Of a stretch of DNA of 21,899 nucleotides, positions 1-8,021 are shown one piece after another; position 1 is the first letter of the stretch, and every line of letters starts with the position of its first letter. The position numbers and the translations under genes were made by a program. The notes beneath the pieces are model-generated. The model was not told the origin of the DNA and did no database searches. It saw only the letters and a program-made list of their open reading frames with translations. Source of the stretch: a virus; IMG/VR virus record IMGVR_UViG_3300010885_008494, positions 1-21,899 of that record; one strand, written 5' to 3'.

Positions 1-144
1 ACGGGATTAGATGCTAGATGCTTTTTACATGAACTAGATCACTTAGATGGAGTTTGTTTTACAGATGGTGTAGGACAATTAAAATTAGCATTAGCAGTGA
101 AGCAACAACAACAAAGGAAGAGTAATGGTCGAACCAAGCGATAA
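1..144 (+). CDS. def: Peptide deformylase, C-terminal fragment (5' end outside window)
   Basis: Frame 1 is open from the first base to the TAA at 142-144 and gives the last 47 residues of a protein. They contain FLHELDHLDG, the third deformylase motif (HExDH-x-x-G), whose two histidines bind the catalytic metal and whose glutamate is catalytic. Peptide deformylase removes the N-terminal formyl group from new proteins in the cytoplasm, and phage-encoded copies are known from T4-like marine phages. After the motif there is a short tail rich in Gln, Lys and Arg. The start and motifs 1 and 2 lie upstream of the window. The gene overlaps the next one by 20 bases in a different frame, so the two are probably translationally coupled. 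The motif is diagnostic; only the missing N-terminal part limits the call. Confidence 0.85.
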   Translation, partial: TGLDARCFLHELDHLDGVCFTDGVGQLKLALAVKQQQQRKSNGRTKR

Positions 145-2392
145 CTTACAGGCAGTTTTTGAACATGCCATAGAATCGGCAAAAAAACTGCATCATGAAT
201 ATTTGACCATAGAGCATATCTTATTGGCCATGCTGGTCGATGAATCGTTCAGCAATTGTGTACAAGGATTCAACAACAGTTCGGATGTTCTTAAAAAGAA
301 TCTACAAGATTATGTCACAACCAAGTTGAACGAAATAACTATTCAAGACGTAGTAGTTAAACCTAAAAAAACCCAAGCAGTTGAGCGTGTGCTTAACCGT
401 GCATTTACTCAAGTGTTATTTAATGGCCGTCAGCGCATTGAACCAACTGATGTGTTTTTAGCCATGATGGGTGAAAAACGTAGCTGGGCACAATTTTATA
501 TCCAACAAGCGGGCATCGACAAAGATAAATTTGCTGATTTCATCAATAATACTGTAGACGAGAGTGAAGAAGAAAATATGCCACAAGAAGGTAGCATGAA
601 TAAAGCACTTGCGGCTTATACAACTAATTTGAATGATGCAGTAAACAAAAACAAAATCGATCCCGTTATCGGTCGTGTGGAAGAATTAGAAAATATTGCA
701 TTGAGCATGGGGCGTCGTAGTAAAAATAACGTGATCCTTGTGGGCGATCCAGGTGTGGGCAAGACTGCTATAGCAGAAGGACTTGCTTATAATATTGTCA
801 AAGGTGCTGTACCAGACTTTCTAAAAGACTATACAGTTTATAATCTGGATATCAGTGCCATGTTGGCCGGTAGCAAGTATCGTGGAGATTTTGAAGAACG
901 TTTTAAAATGGTTCTCAAAGGGCTAACTAAAAAAGGTAAAACCATTTTGTTTATTGACGAGGCACACATGATCAGCGGTGCTGGATCAGCTGGTAATTCA
1001 GCCAACGATTTGGCTAACATGATGAAGCCCGCACTGAGCAAAGGCAATATCAAGGTTGTGGCATCCACAACATGGGAAGAATTCCGCAAGCACTTTGAAA
1101 AGGATCGTGCGCTCATGCGTCGTTTCCAACGTATCACTATCGACGAGCCAAGTCAGGAAATGACTTTGCAAATCCTTAAAGGTATTAAAAAGTATTACGA
1201 AGGATTCCACAATGTCAAGGTGCGCGAAGATGCATTAAGTGCCGCAATCAAGTTAAGTGTTAAATATCAAACAGATAAGAAACTACCGGATAAAGCAATT
1301 GACCTAATCGACTTGGCTTGTTCACGGTTTAATCTTAAATTGGCAGACGAGCGTGTGGTTTCCGAACGTGAAATTCAGTTTGAACTTGCTAAAATGATTC
1401 AGATGCCTGAAGAAAAGATTATGGAAACTGAAAGTGCTGGACTGTCTAATCTGCAAAACAATCTTGAAAAAGAAGTTTACGGTCAGGATCTTGCCTTGGT
1501 AGAGATTGTGGACAAGATCATGGTTGCACAAGCTGGCCTTAAATCAGAAAACAAACCTATCGGTAGTTTTGTGTTCATGGGGCCAACTGGTTGTGGCAAG
1601 ACTGAGACTGCCAAAGCATTAGCTAAGAACTTGGGCGTTAAACTGTTGCGCTTTGACATGTCAGAGTATCAGGAAAAGCACAGCATCAGTAAGCTGATTG
1701 GCAGCCCACCGGGTTATGTTGGTTTTGAAGAAGATTCTGGTTTGCTGATTACACAGATTCAAGAAGCACCTAACGCTGTATTGTTGTTTGACGAAGTAGA
1801 AAAATCACATCCAGATGTAACTACCATCCTGTTACAAATGATGGACAATGGTTTTATCACTGGCTCGAATGGTAAGAAAGCCGATTGTCGAAACCTGATC
1901 CTTATCCTTACCACTAACGCTGGCGCACAGGATGCTGAGAAGAATACTATCGGGTTTGGCGGGCAGGAAAAAGAATACAGCGATAAAGACTTGAAAAAGT
2001 TCTTTACACCGGAGTTCCGCAATCGATTGGATGGTATCATTACATTTAATAAACTTGCAAAAGAATCTATGGTTAAAGTTGTTAACAAATTTGTTGATGA
2101 ACTGCGCGAACAGGTTAAAGACAAAGGTATTCGTATCAAGATTAACAAAGAAGCCACCGAATGGCTCATTATTAAAGGATTCGATCCTAAAATGGGTGCC
2201 CGTCCCTTACAACGTGTGATTGATAAAGAGATCAAGCGTCCATTAGCTAAACTAATGCTGTTTGGAGATTTAAAGGCAGGTGGTTGGTTAACTATAAACA
2301 TTGCAGAGGATGCTATTAATTTAGTTACCAAACCCAAAGAAACTAAGTTACCGTTGCTAACATCGGATGTAATACTATCAGATGCAGTATAA
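125..2392 (+). CDS. clpA: ClpA-type AAA+ unfoldase (Clp protease ATP-binding subunit)
   Basis: This 755-residue protein is close to the length of bacterial ClpA. Residues 1-145 form a Clp N-domain. AAA+ domain 1 has Walker A GDPGVGKTA at 207-215 and Walker B ILFIDEAH at 274-281. Domain 2 has Walker A GPTGCGKTE at 486-494, Walker B VLLFDE near 552-557 and the sensor-2 GAR at 691-693. The long coiled-coil middle domain of ClpB is absent. An IGF tripeptide at 609-611 sits where ClpA, ClpX and ClpC carry the loop that docks into ClpP, so the protein probably feeds substrates to a ClpP peptidase rather than acting as a disaggregase. No clpP is in the window, so the partner would be the host enzyme or a phage gene elsewhere. 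The ATG at 125 follows a good Shine-Dalgarno (AGGAAG, from 115) inside the deformylase gene. Confidence 0.93.
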   Translation: MVEPSDNLQAVFEHAIESAKKLHHEYLTIEHILLAMLVDESFSNCVQGFNNSSDVLKKNLQDYVTTKLNEITIQDVVVKPKKTQAVERVLNRAFTQVLFNGRQRIEPTDVFLAMMGEKRSWAQFYIQQAGIDKDKFADFINNTVDESEEENMPQEGSMNKALAAYTTNLNDAVNKNKIDPVIGRVEELENIALSMGRRSKNNVILVGDPGVGKTAIAEGLAYNIVKGAVPDFLKDYTVYNLDISAMLAGSKYRGDFEERFKMVLKGLTKKGKTILFIDEAHMISGAGSAGNSANDLANMMKPALSKGNIKVVASTTWEEFRKHFEKDRALMRRFQRITIDEPSQEMTLQILKGIKKYYEGFHNVKVREDALSAAIKLSVKYQTDKKLPDKAIDLIDLACSRFNLKLADERVVSEREIQFELAKMIQMPEEKIMETESAGLSNLQNNLEKEVYGQDLALVEIVDKIMVAQAGLKSENKPIGSFVFMGPTGCGKTETAKALAKNLGVKLLRFDMSEYQEKHSISKLIGSPPGYVGFEEDSGLLITQIQEAPNAVLLFDEVEKSHPDVTTILLQMMDNGFITGSNGKKADCRNLILILTTNAGAQDAEKNTIGFGGQEKEYSDKDLKKFFTPEFRNRLDGIITFNKLAKESMVKVVNKFVDELREQVKDKGIRIKINKEATEWLIIKGFDPKMGARPLQRVIDKEIKRPLAKLMLFGDLKAGGWLTINIAEDAINLVTKPKETKLPLLTSDVILSDAV

Positions 2393-2978
2393 AACAACAA
2401 CTAGACTATTTAAAGGAATATACAAGTACAAGATAGTACTTGTGTGCCCTGGTGCCCAGCATTTTAGATATCGTAGTCATGAAGAAATCATAGCACATTT
2501 GTTAGCCGACACAAAATCTAGGACCAAAGAGAATCTGCAATTTACTCTAGCTTTGCAAAATACATTAAACACCATGGAAAACATCGAAGTTCGTGTTGAG
2601 AATCCATGGATTTCTATATACACAAACAACGAATCTGACCTAAATAAAATAACCAAGTTAGATCAAGATTGTGTAAAGTATATCAGCAAACCTTCTATAG
2701 ATTTAGAAGAAGGTACAGTTTTGATGCCTAAAATGGACTACGATTTCAGAGTTACACTGGGCAAGACTACGCACGAACACTCTGCGTTCATAGAATGGGC
2801 CGAATCTAACAGTAAGATCAAACTGACCAAAGGATGCATTAAGGATCTGGAAAAGCCGCGTAGTTGGGGCGGCAAGCACTTCTATGTCAAAGGTGACAAG
2901 AATCTCATGGTGGCCAAGATGCATCTAGAAGGCGCAGTAAGCAAAGTAGAGCGCATAGTTAAAAATCAAACTAGTTAA
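2382..2978 (+). CDS. Phage protein of unknown function (198 aa)
   Basis: The 198-residue product overlaps the end of clpA by 11 bases. It is basic, with no signal peptide or membrane segment. The sequence alternates short strand-like segments (YKYKIVLVCPG near the start, WISIYTNN in the middle) with helices, and ends in a conserved-looking basic stretch (RSWGGKHFYVKGDKN). The overall look resembles small phage proteins I have seen in marine phage genomes, but I recognise no named family or catalytic motif. No other ATG upstream of residue 90 would serve as a start, so the overlapping ATG at 2382 is preferred although its Shine-Dalgarno is poor. A late-promoter-like box follows the stop, so this gene probably closes the transcription unit that includes clpA. 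Confidence 0.8.
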   Translation: MQYKTTTRLFKGIYKYKIVLVCPGAQHFRYRSHEEIIAHLLADTKSRTKENLQFTLALQNTLNTMENIEVRVENPWISIYTNNESDLNKITKLDQDCVKYISKPSIDLEEGTVLMPKMDYDFRVTLGKTTHEHSAFIEWAESNSKIKLTKGCIKDLEKPRSWGGKHFYVKGDKNLMVAKMHLEGAVSKVERIVKNQTS

Positions 2979-2983
2979 AAGCT

Positions 2984-2993
2984 GATAAATACT
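2984..2993 (+). promoter_or_regulatory. T4-like late promoter candidate (GATAAATACT)
   Basis: GATAAATACT lies in the 58-base gap between two genes, 43 bases before the ATG at 3037. It matches seven of eight bases of the T4 late promoter box TATAAATA, which is read by the phage gp55 sigma factor and needs no -35 element. Nearly the same decamer (AATAAATACT) recurs in the gap before the polymerase gene. The placement at the start of the virion-type gene block supports a late role. The match is short, so this is a candidate only. Confidence 0.5.
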
Positions 2994-3036
2994 CTAACCG
3001 CAGTGAATTCTGCTGAATATTTAATCGGGCTAAAAA

Positions 3037-3411
3037 ATGCGCATAAATGAACTATTAGAGGGTAAAATCTTCAATGATTTAGACTTCGTATCACACAAAC
3101 AAGATGGTAAACGAGAGATCAACTACGACCTTGCAGAAGACCTTGTACATTTCATGAATCAAGACGATCATGTTTATAGACGTATTGTACACCCAACTAT
3201 TTCAAAATTTATAGATCTCAGAGACGCAAAAAAACAAGTCAGTCCTAAAATATTCAAATCCGCAGTGGAAGAATGTTATAAGCAGTATATCAAGCATTTT
3301 CCGATTAGAGAACTTCCAGACGAAATTGACGAGGAAATGTGTCGTCAAGTTTGCGATAAAATGTACGAAGACGTTACTCAAGACCATTCTGATGGCACGT
3401 ACAAGGACTAA
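3037..3411 (+). CDS. Small phage protein with a capsid-targeting-like N-terminus (124 aa)
   Basis: The 124-residue acidic product is not a family I recognise. It begins MRINELLEG, in which the LLE-G step fits the (Leu/Ile)-x-Glu | small residue pattern cut by T4 prohead protease gp21. Several other proteins in this block start in the same way. The rest is mostly helical by eye, with acidic patches and three cysteines. It is the first gene after the late-promoter-like box at 2984 and sits two bases ahead of the 984-residue gene. I infer a late, possibly capsid-internal protein; nothing in the sequence shows an enzymatic role. Confidence 0.8.
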   Translation: MRINELLEGKIFNDLDFVSHKQDGKREINYDLAEDLVHFMNQDDHVYRRIVHPTISKFIDLRDAKKQVSPKIFKSAVEECYKQYIKHFPIRELPDEIDEEMCRQVCDKMYEDVTQDHSDGTYKD

Positions 3412-3413
3412 CT

Positions 3414-6368
3414 ATGTTCCTTCGTGAACTGTTTGTAAATCCTAAAAAAATCCTTTTGGAAGGCGGAAATATCTGGCCGGAGTCCGAGCACTTTGACCAA
3501 GCAATTGCCAACCACCTTGCACACGAAACAAACAAGTATCTAAAAGGTGTTCATTCAACTGTACATTTAATTGGTAGTGCCGCAACTCCTACTCCTGGAA
3601 AAATGAGTGGTGACTTAGATGTTATGGTTGATCTAAATCTATTAATGCAACAGTTTGGCACTAAGGATGGAAAAACTACCAGAGCAGAATTAGAAAAGTA
3701 TTTGCAAGGGCAAGGACTACCAACTAAGAAAACTGGAGTAACTGTACACATATTGTTGCCATACAAAGACAAGTTTTATCAAGTTGATATTAAAGCAGTG
3801 GCTAATGCAGACCGTGTTCACAAGTTTCACCACCATTCGATTCCACACGGCAGTCCGTACAAAGGTGTACACAAACAAATGATGATGAATGCCCTTGCAT
3901 CGAGCCAGAACATGTTGTGGTCGCCAGACGAAGGTCTATATGCAAGGGATGCCGCTGGAAAGAAATCAGAATTCATTAGTGACGATTTGGATGTGATTGC
4001 AAAAAGACTTATTGGCCCCGCGGCCAAAGCACAGGACTTAGGAAGTGTAGAAAGCATACTGGCTGCAATACCAGACCAAGCAAGACGAGATCAAATTTTC
4101 CAGCAGGCTAGTAGTGGTGCAAGTTGGCAGGCGGTAAGTCCACAATCAATCAATGAAGCGGCTGCGCCATCTGTGGGTCGTAAGTACCAACACATTGAAG
4201 ATTTGGTATTCACTAACGGTAGTGTTGGTGGATTACATGCTGTAGAACGCTTACGTCATATGACCACTAAGGGCAAAGGTATAGAATTAAAATGGGATGG
4301 TAGTCCTGTGGTATATTGGGGACGTGATGAAAATGGTGTGTTCCATATGTTTCCAAAAAATGCGTGGGATTATATAAAGCGTGGCACGACCCACACCAAG
4401 AGCGGTGTAAGTACCATGATGAACGACCCAGACGATGTGATGCAATTTATACTTGGCACTGGTAAAACAGAACCTGGCAAGGAAGCTCAACGCTCTGCAT
4501 TTGCACAAGGTCTAGCCAACCTATGGCCTTATTTCGAATCAATTAGTCCCAAGTCAGGATTTTTGGAAGGCGGCATCTTATTCAGTCCACTACAGCCTCC
4601 TGTATTAAATCCCACAACAGGTGATTGGGATTTTACTCCCAACATAACCAGTTTTCATATTCCTTCGAACAGTGATTTAGGTAAACGCATTGGAAAAGCC
4701 AAAGTTATGGTTGCGGCAACTGGCCATTACACACATATTGGTAGCGAAGAAGGCCGTTATGCTAATGCAGAACAGTTAAGCAGTCCTGATGTTATTGTGC
4801 AAGGTACAACTTATGTAGAACGTGCTCCTAAGATTGATCATGCTGGGTTAGATCATGCTGAAGCATATATTAAAAAGAACAAGGCCATCATTGATAGCTT
4901 TGTTGCTGGTCAACCTGGATTAACTAATCCTGGTGATAAGTTATACACGTTTTTTAATCAAAACCTGCGTGTAGCAGGAGTTAAACAAAAGTTTGTCAAC
5001 TGGGCTAATAGTACACTCAGTGCTGGACAAGCACAAAAATTAACTAGCCACCCTGGATTGGATGCAGTATTGACTGCTGTGGAAATGTTGACTAGTGAAA
5101 AGATGAAAGTGATTGCCGCATTAAGTAGTGGTACACATGGTGGCATTAGACAAACTAAACCTGAAGGCTATGTACAAGCACACCCTGGCGGTAAATTTAA
5201 GAATGATTTACCTGGACAGTTTGTTAAAACTATTGACCAGGCAAACTGGGCACCACGTAAAGACAATATTCAAGAAAATATCAATCGTACCGGTGAAGGC
5301 AAGGCCGCGGTTGTTGGGTGGGGTCGCGGTATGGGACACAAAGGCCATATGTATTTGGCTAGCAGTGTAATTACACAGGCTACCGAGACAGGCGCAGATC
5401 CTTACTTTGTTGTAAGTCGTACTGTAGGCAAGGACGATCCGATTACTCCAGAAGAAAAAATGCAGATATACCGTAAGGTATTTCCTAAACACGGGCATAT
5501 ATTCCATACTGCAACAGACGAAATGCCCGATTTGACTCGTGTGCTAACACAATTAGATAAACACGGCTATACCGATGTAGTTGTAGTTGTAGGTGAAGAT
5601 CAAAAGCATGCCTTAAGTTATGTTACACAATATAACGGCAGACCTAACAAAGCAGGCGAGATTCCGTTTACCTTTAACACATTAAATGTTATTAGTCGCC
5701 AGGAAACCAACGATCCAAGTCGCGAAGAGGAAGGGCCACGTGCTACCCCAATGCGTGATATTCTTAAAGATCCTAATGCCACAGAAGATGAAAAGTTTGC
5801 AGTATGGCGTGATTCCATGGATCCACAAATCAGCGATGAAGAAGTTTTAGATTTGATGCACAAAGCACAGCAACGCATGAGTGACCCTACCTTTGGAAAA
5901 GCACCAAAGAAAGCCAAGCCTGTAAAGGAGAATTTGGTTAAATATGCTAATAAGGTAATAAGAGAAATGCGAGCTAAAGAATTCGTTGCTGAAGGTCACC
6001 CAAATGCAGGTACAGGGCATACTACTGAGCTAGCTACCGATCACGATAATGTAATGAAAGGTGCAAGTCGTAGCCGCGACATTGGCGGGTATGATCGTGT
6101 ATATCACATGAACCGTTTGATGATGGCCATGGCTATGCATGACGGTAAAGGTCCTCATCCTGTAGACAGTGCCAAAGATACTTGGTTTGAAAAATACAAT
6201 ACTATGCATCCAATGACTCAAGAAGAAGATAATATGATTCGTGGTGCTATGAAAACAGTTCCAACAGATGGTAAACATGTTAGTAAATTTGCTCACAGTA
6301 AAGAAGCAGAAGGCGGCAATGTAGCAAGCCCAGTTGCCAAGCCTAAAAAGAACAAGTACGGAATATAA
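3414..6368 (+). CDS. 984-aa multidomain protein: nucleotidyltransferase, ligase-like and HxGH adenylyltransferase modules
   Basis: Four modules can be read. (1) Residues 50-130 have a Pol-beta-type nucleotidyltransferase pattern: GS at 54-55, SGDLDVMVD at 65-73 (acidic D67 and D69) and a third acid, D125. (2) Residues 260-440 resemble the ATP-dependent ligase/capping fold, with KWDG at 293-296 as the KxDG adenylation motif and FLEGGILF at 383-390 as a likely motif III-like segment. (3) Residues 630-785 look like an NMN- or nicotinate-nucleotide adenylyltransferase: GRGMGHKGH at 637-645 is the GH-x-GH motif, and GPRATPMR at 774-781 resembles the family's SAT-x-x-R motif. (4) Residues 852-984 begin MRAKEFVAEG and resemble the whole next gene product. 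gp21-like cleavage steps occur at ILLE-G (near residue 16) and INE-A (248/249). A packaged, injected enzyme acting on RNA, NAD or nucleotides is possible, but its substrate is unknown. Confidence 0.85.
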   Translation: MFLRELFVNPKKILLEGGNIWPESEHFDQAIANHLAHETNKYLKGVHSTVHLIGSAATPTPGKMSGDLDVMVDLNLLMQQFGTKDGKTTRAELEKYLQGQGLPTKKTGVTVHILLPYKDKFYQVDIKAVANADRVHKFHHHSIPHGSPYKGVHKQMMMNALASSQNMLWSPDEGLYARDAAGKKSEFISDDLDVIAKRLIGPAAKAQDLGSVESILAAIPDQARRDQIFQQASSGASWQAVSPQSINEAAAPSVGRKYQHIEDLVFTNGSVGGLHAVERLRHMTTKGKGIELKWDGSPVVYWGRDENGVFHMFPKNAWDYIKRGTTHTKSGVSTMMNDPDDVMQFILGTGKTEPGKEAQRSAFAQGLANLWPYFESISPKSGFLEGGILFSPLQPPVLNPTTGDWDFTPNITSFHIPSNSDLGKRIGKAKVMVAATGHYTHIGSEEGRYANAEQLSSPDVIVQGTTYVERAPKIDHAGLDHAEAYIKKNKAIIDSFVAGQPGLTNPGDKLYTFFNQNLRVAGVKQKFVNWANSTLSAGQAQKLTSHPGLDAVLTAVEMLTSEKMKVIAALSSGTHGGIRQTKPEGYVQAHPGGKFKNDLPGQFVKTIDQANWAPRKDNIQENINRTGEGKAAVVGWGRGMGHKGHMYLASSVITQATETGADPYFVVSRTVGKDDPITPEEKMQIYRKVFPKHGHIFHTATDEMPDLTRVLTQLDKHGYTDVVVVVGEDQKHALSYVTQYNGRPNKAGEIPFTFNTLNVISRQETNDPSREEEGPRATPMRDILKDPNATEDEKFAVWRDSMDPQISDEEVLDLMHKAQQRMSDPTFGKAPKKAKPVKENLVKYANKVIREMRAKEFVAEGHPNAGTGHTTELATDHDNVMKGASRSRDIGGYDRVYHMNRLMMAMAMHDGKGPHPVDSAKDTWFEKYNTMHPMTQEEDNMIRGAMKTVPTDGKHVSKFAHSKEAEGGNVASPVAKPKKNKYGI

Positions 6369-6387
6369 TATGCGAGCTAAAGAATTC
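5967..6387 (+). repeat. 18-bp direct repeat marking a duplicated gene module
   Basis: ATGCGAGCTAAAGAATTC occurs at 5967-5984 and again, identically, at 6370-6387, 403 bases apart. The first copy is in frame inside the 984-residue gene and encodes residues 852-857; the second is the start of the next gene. Both encode MRAKEF, and both proteins end in SPVAK-x-K-x-N-(K/R)-YG. The pattern indicates a tandem duplication in which the upstream copy has become fused to the multidomain gene, or else a shared start whose upstream stop was lost. Confidence 0.85.
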
Positions 6388-6840
6388 TTATCAGAACAAA
6401 ATGGCAAGGCAGTTATATACAAGGCCAAGAAATTTACTCACGGCAAACTCGGTATACCTAACGATCCTCTAGAAGCTCATAATACTCATAGCCGTTCACA
6501 AGATGCTAACGAATATGGTAGTCACCGTGAAAAATTAAATCCTGAAGCAGAACTTGTAATGCGTGGTGCTATTGGGGTTCCTAATGAAAACCCTTATGAT
6601 TTATACCGATTAGGCATGGCTATTGCAGGTGGCGATCGCAACATCCCAGGTGTAGATGCGCTAGGACAAACTGGATTGATTTTGCCATTCAGTGAACAAG
6701 AGCATCAAACTATTAATGCACATATTAGACGTCAAGGTCTTAAACCAGAAAAGCTCAGCACACATGGTAGTGAAGAACCTTTACAAAATAATAAAACTAG
6801 TCCTGTAGCTAAAATTAAACGAAATAGGTACGGTGTATAA
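6370..6840 (+). CDS. Virion-type protein related to the C-terminal module of the preceding gene (156 aa)
   Basis: The open frame extends upstream to 6334, but the ATG at 6370 is the better start. It lies one base after the stop of the preceding gene, has a GGA seven bases upstream, and gives the N-terminus MRAKEFLSE seen in the paralogous module. The 156-residue product has a YDLYRLGMAIAGG segment followed by a VD and a PFSEQEHQTI segment, matching YDRVYHMNRLMMAMA, VD and PMTQEEDNMI in the C-terminus of the 984-residue protein. It ends SPVAKIKRNRYGV. I have seen this type of domain in T4-like phage structural proteins but know no function for it. LSE-Q at residues 7-10 would be an atypical gp21-like site. 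It overlaps dps by one base (TAATG). Confidence 0.8.
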   Translation: MRAKEFLSEQNGKAVIYKAKKFTHGKLGIPNDPLEAHNTHSRSQDANEYGSHREKLNPEAELVMRGAIGVPNENPYDLYRLGMAIAGGDRNIPGVDALGQTGLILPFSEQEHQTINAHIRRQGLKPEKLSTHGSEEPLQNNKTSPVAKIKRNRYGV

Positions 6841-7289
6841 TGGAACACAACAAATATCATCTTGCTATTAAATCCGCGTTTGCCAGCGAATTTGCTTTTT
6901 ATTTAAAAGCACATAACTTTCATTGGAATGTAGAAGGTATTCATTTCCGCGAACTGCACGATTTGTTTGGAACAATTTACGAAGAAGTATTTGAAAGCAT
7001 AGATCCATTTGCAGAAAAGATACGTGCCATGGGTGCATATACTCCTGCAAGTTTGCAAAAGTTTAGTATGCTAAGTCAGCTAGACGATGAAAATGATATA
7101 CTACCTCCAGAACAAATGGTTGCAGAATTGCTAGCAGACAGCGAAAAAATGGCGGAAATATTCCGTGTGACATTTGACATGGCCGAAGGTGCTGGCGATC
7201 ATGGTCTCAGTAACTTCTTGGCAGACCGTCAAGATGCACACAAAAAACACTGCTGGCAACTACGTGCCACACTAAAGCACTATGGATGA
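6840..7289 (+). CDS. dps: Dps-family ferritin-like protein
   Basis: The 149-residue protein has the Dps signature at residues 23-62, including HWNVEG, a second His in ELHDLF, and DPFAEKI. Dps proteins form dodecameric shells that oxidise and store iron with peroxide, and some also bind DNA. Ferroxidase ligands H28, H40, D55 and E59 are present at the spacing of E. coli H51, H63, D78 and E82. The residue aligned with E. coli D67 is glycine (G44), although D41 is close by. The N-terminus is short and lacks the Lys-rich tail that E. coli Dps uses for DNA binding, so iron or peroxide detoxification is the likelier role. The gene sits among virion-type genes, overlapped by one base upstream and eight downstream, so it is probably co-expressed late. 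Confidence 0.93.
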   Translation: MEHNKYHLAIKSAFASEFAFYLKAHNFHWNVEGIHFRELHDLFGTIYEEVFESIDPFAEKIRAMGAYTPASLQKFSMLSQLDDENDILPPEQMVAELLADSEKMAEIFRVTFDMAEGAGDHGLSNFLADRQDAHKKHCWQLRATLKHYG

Positions 7290-7518
7290 ACTTGCCAGAA
7301 TACGTAAATTAGCAGGTATAACAGAATACAAAGGTATGATGCCCTATGCCGGCAGTAATATAAGTATTACAGGCACAGAAAAAAAGATTATAGAACGCGA
7401 GCAGAACATACAACCCGGAACAGAAGAATGGTTTAAACTATGGTTCAGTTTACCTAAATTCATGGGCGGAGAACATCCTGTAGTTCAGCATAGTCCAGGA
7501 TTCAGGAGTAGGAAATGA
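7282..7518 (+). CDS. Small phage protein of unknown function (78 aa)
   Basis: The 78-residue product begins MDELARIRKLAGITEYKG, a leader type (short amphipathic helix, then ITE) that fits the gp21-like hydrophobic-x-Glu pattern shared by this block. The middle has PGTEEWFKLWFSLP, a Trp-rich segment that I recall from small proteins of T4-like phages but cannot assign a function. It overlaps dps by eight bases and the next gene by four (ATGA), so translation is coupled on both sides. No membrane segment or metal site is visible. It may be a minor virion component. Confidence 0.75.
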   Translation: MDELARIRKLAGITEYKGMMPYAGSNISITGTEKKIIEREQNIQPGTEEWFKLWFSLPKFMGGEHPVVQHSPGFRSRK

Positions 7519-8021
7519 AATTAAAAGAATTGTTTAAGGAAAGTGGTTATAATCATGGCCATGCTGATCCACGAGCTCCACAGCTGGGATCAGATGAAAA
7601 GCGTGACCGCAAACGTGCAGAACTACAACACGAACTTGGACATGAAACCAACAACATTGCAATAACAATCAATGGTAAAACTTGGAAGGTTGTTCCATGC
7701 AAGGGCACCGCAGACAGCCGAGAAGAGCGCGAATACTTGCAACATATGAAAAACTGGGCTGAAAAGAAATCAGCTAGCTCAGGCAAAAAGTGGTCTGTGC
7801 ATCTAACAGGCGCACCTATTACTGAGTCAGCAAGTGCAGGCGCTACAAGTAGTGCCAGTATAGCTACTGTAGCCAACCCTGATTATGCAAATAATGCTAA
7901 CAAAAAGCCTGTAAAAAGTGTTAATGCACTGGATCAGGACGAAGTGAGCTTGTTTGGTACGCCTATGGAAACTGTAAAAAGTGCGTCCGGTAAGAAAGCC
8001 GCTATAATCAAAAGACGCTAA
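7515..8021 (+). CDS. Virion-type protein with capsid-targeting-like leader (168 aa)
   Basis: The ATG at 7515 follows a strong Shine-Dalgarno (AGGAGTAGGAA). The 168-residue product starts MKLKELFKESG, close to the T4 internal-protein type of leader. It then has an INGKTWKVVPCKG strand pair, a helix with KNWAEKKSASSGKKWSVHLTG, and a low-complexity Ala/Ser stretch after ITE-S (near residue 102), which could be a second processing site. The C-terminus is basic (KKAAIIKRR). I recall similar segments in T4-like marine phage proteins of unknown function. A basic, small, processed protein fits a capsid-interior role, but this is inference. Confidence 0.78.
   Translation: MKLKELFKESGYNHGHADPRAPQLGSDEKRDRKRAELQHELGHETNNIAITINGKTWKVVPCKGTADSREEREYLQHMKNWAEKKSASSGKKWSVHLTGAPITESASAGATSSASIATVANPDYANNANKKPVKSVNALDQDEVSLFGTPMETVKSASGKKAAIIKRR

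Noticed and set aside
125-2392. ClpB-type disaggregase
   Set aside because: The coiled-coil middle domain is missing, the length fits ClpA, and an IGF ClpP-docking tripeptide is present.
1759-2400. Long minus-strand open frame (213 codons) opposite clpA
   Set aside because: It lies wholly opposite the conserved second AAA+ domain, has no recognisable motif, and every convincing gene in the window is on the + strand. It is a shadow of the codon pattern.
2640-2650. CTAAATAAA as a late promoter
   Set aside because: It is inside the 198-residue gene with no gene start shortly downstream. The same applies to the CTAAATA-like strings near 18030 and 20190.
3000-3013. GCAG/CTGC hairpin in the gap before the 124-aa gene
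   Set aside because: It has a stem of only four base pairs, no T-run after it, and no match to another site, so it is not supported as a terminator or operator.
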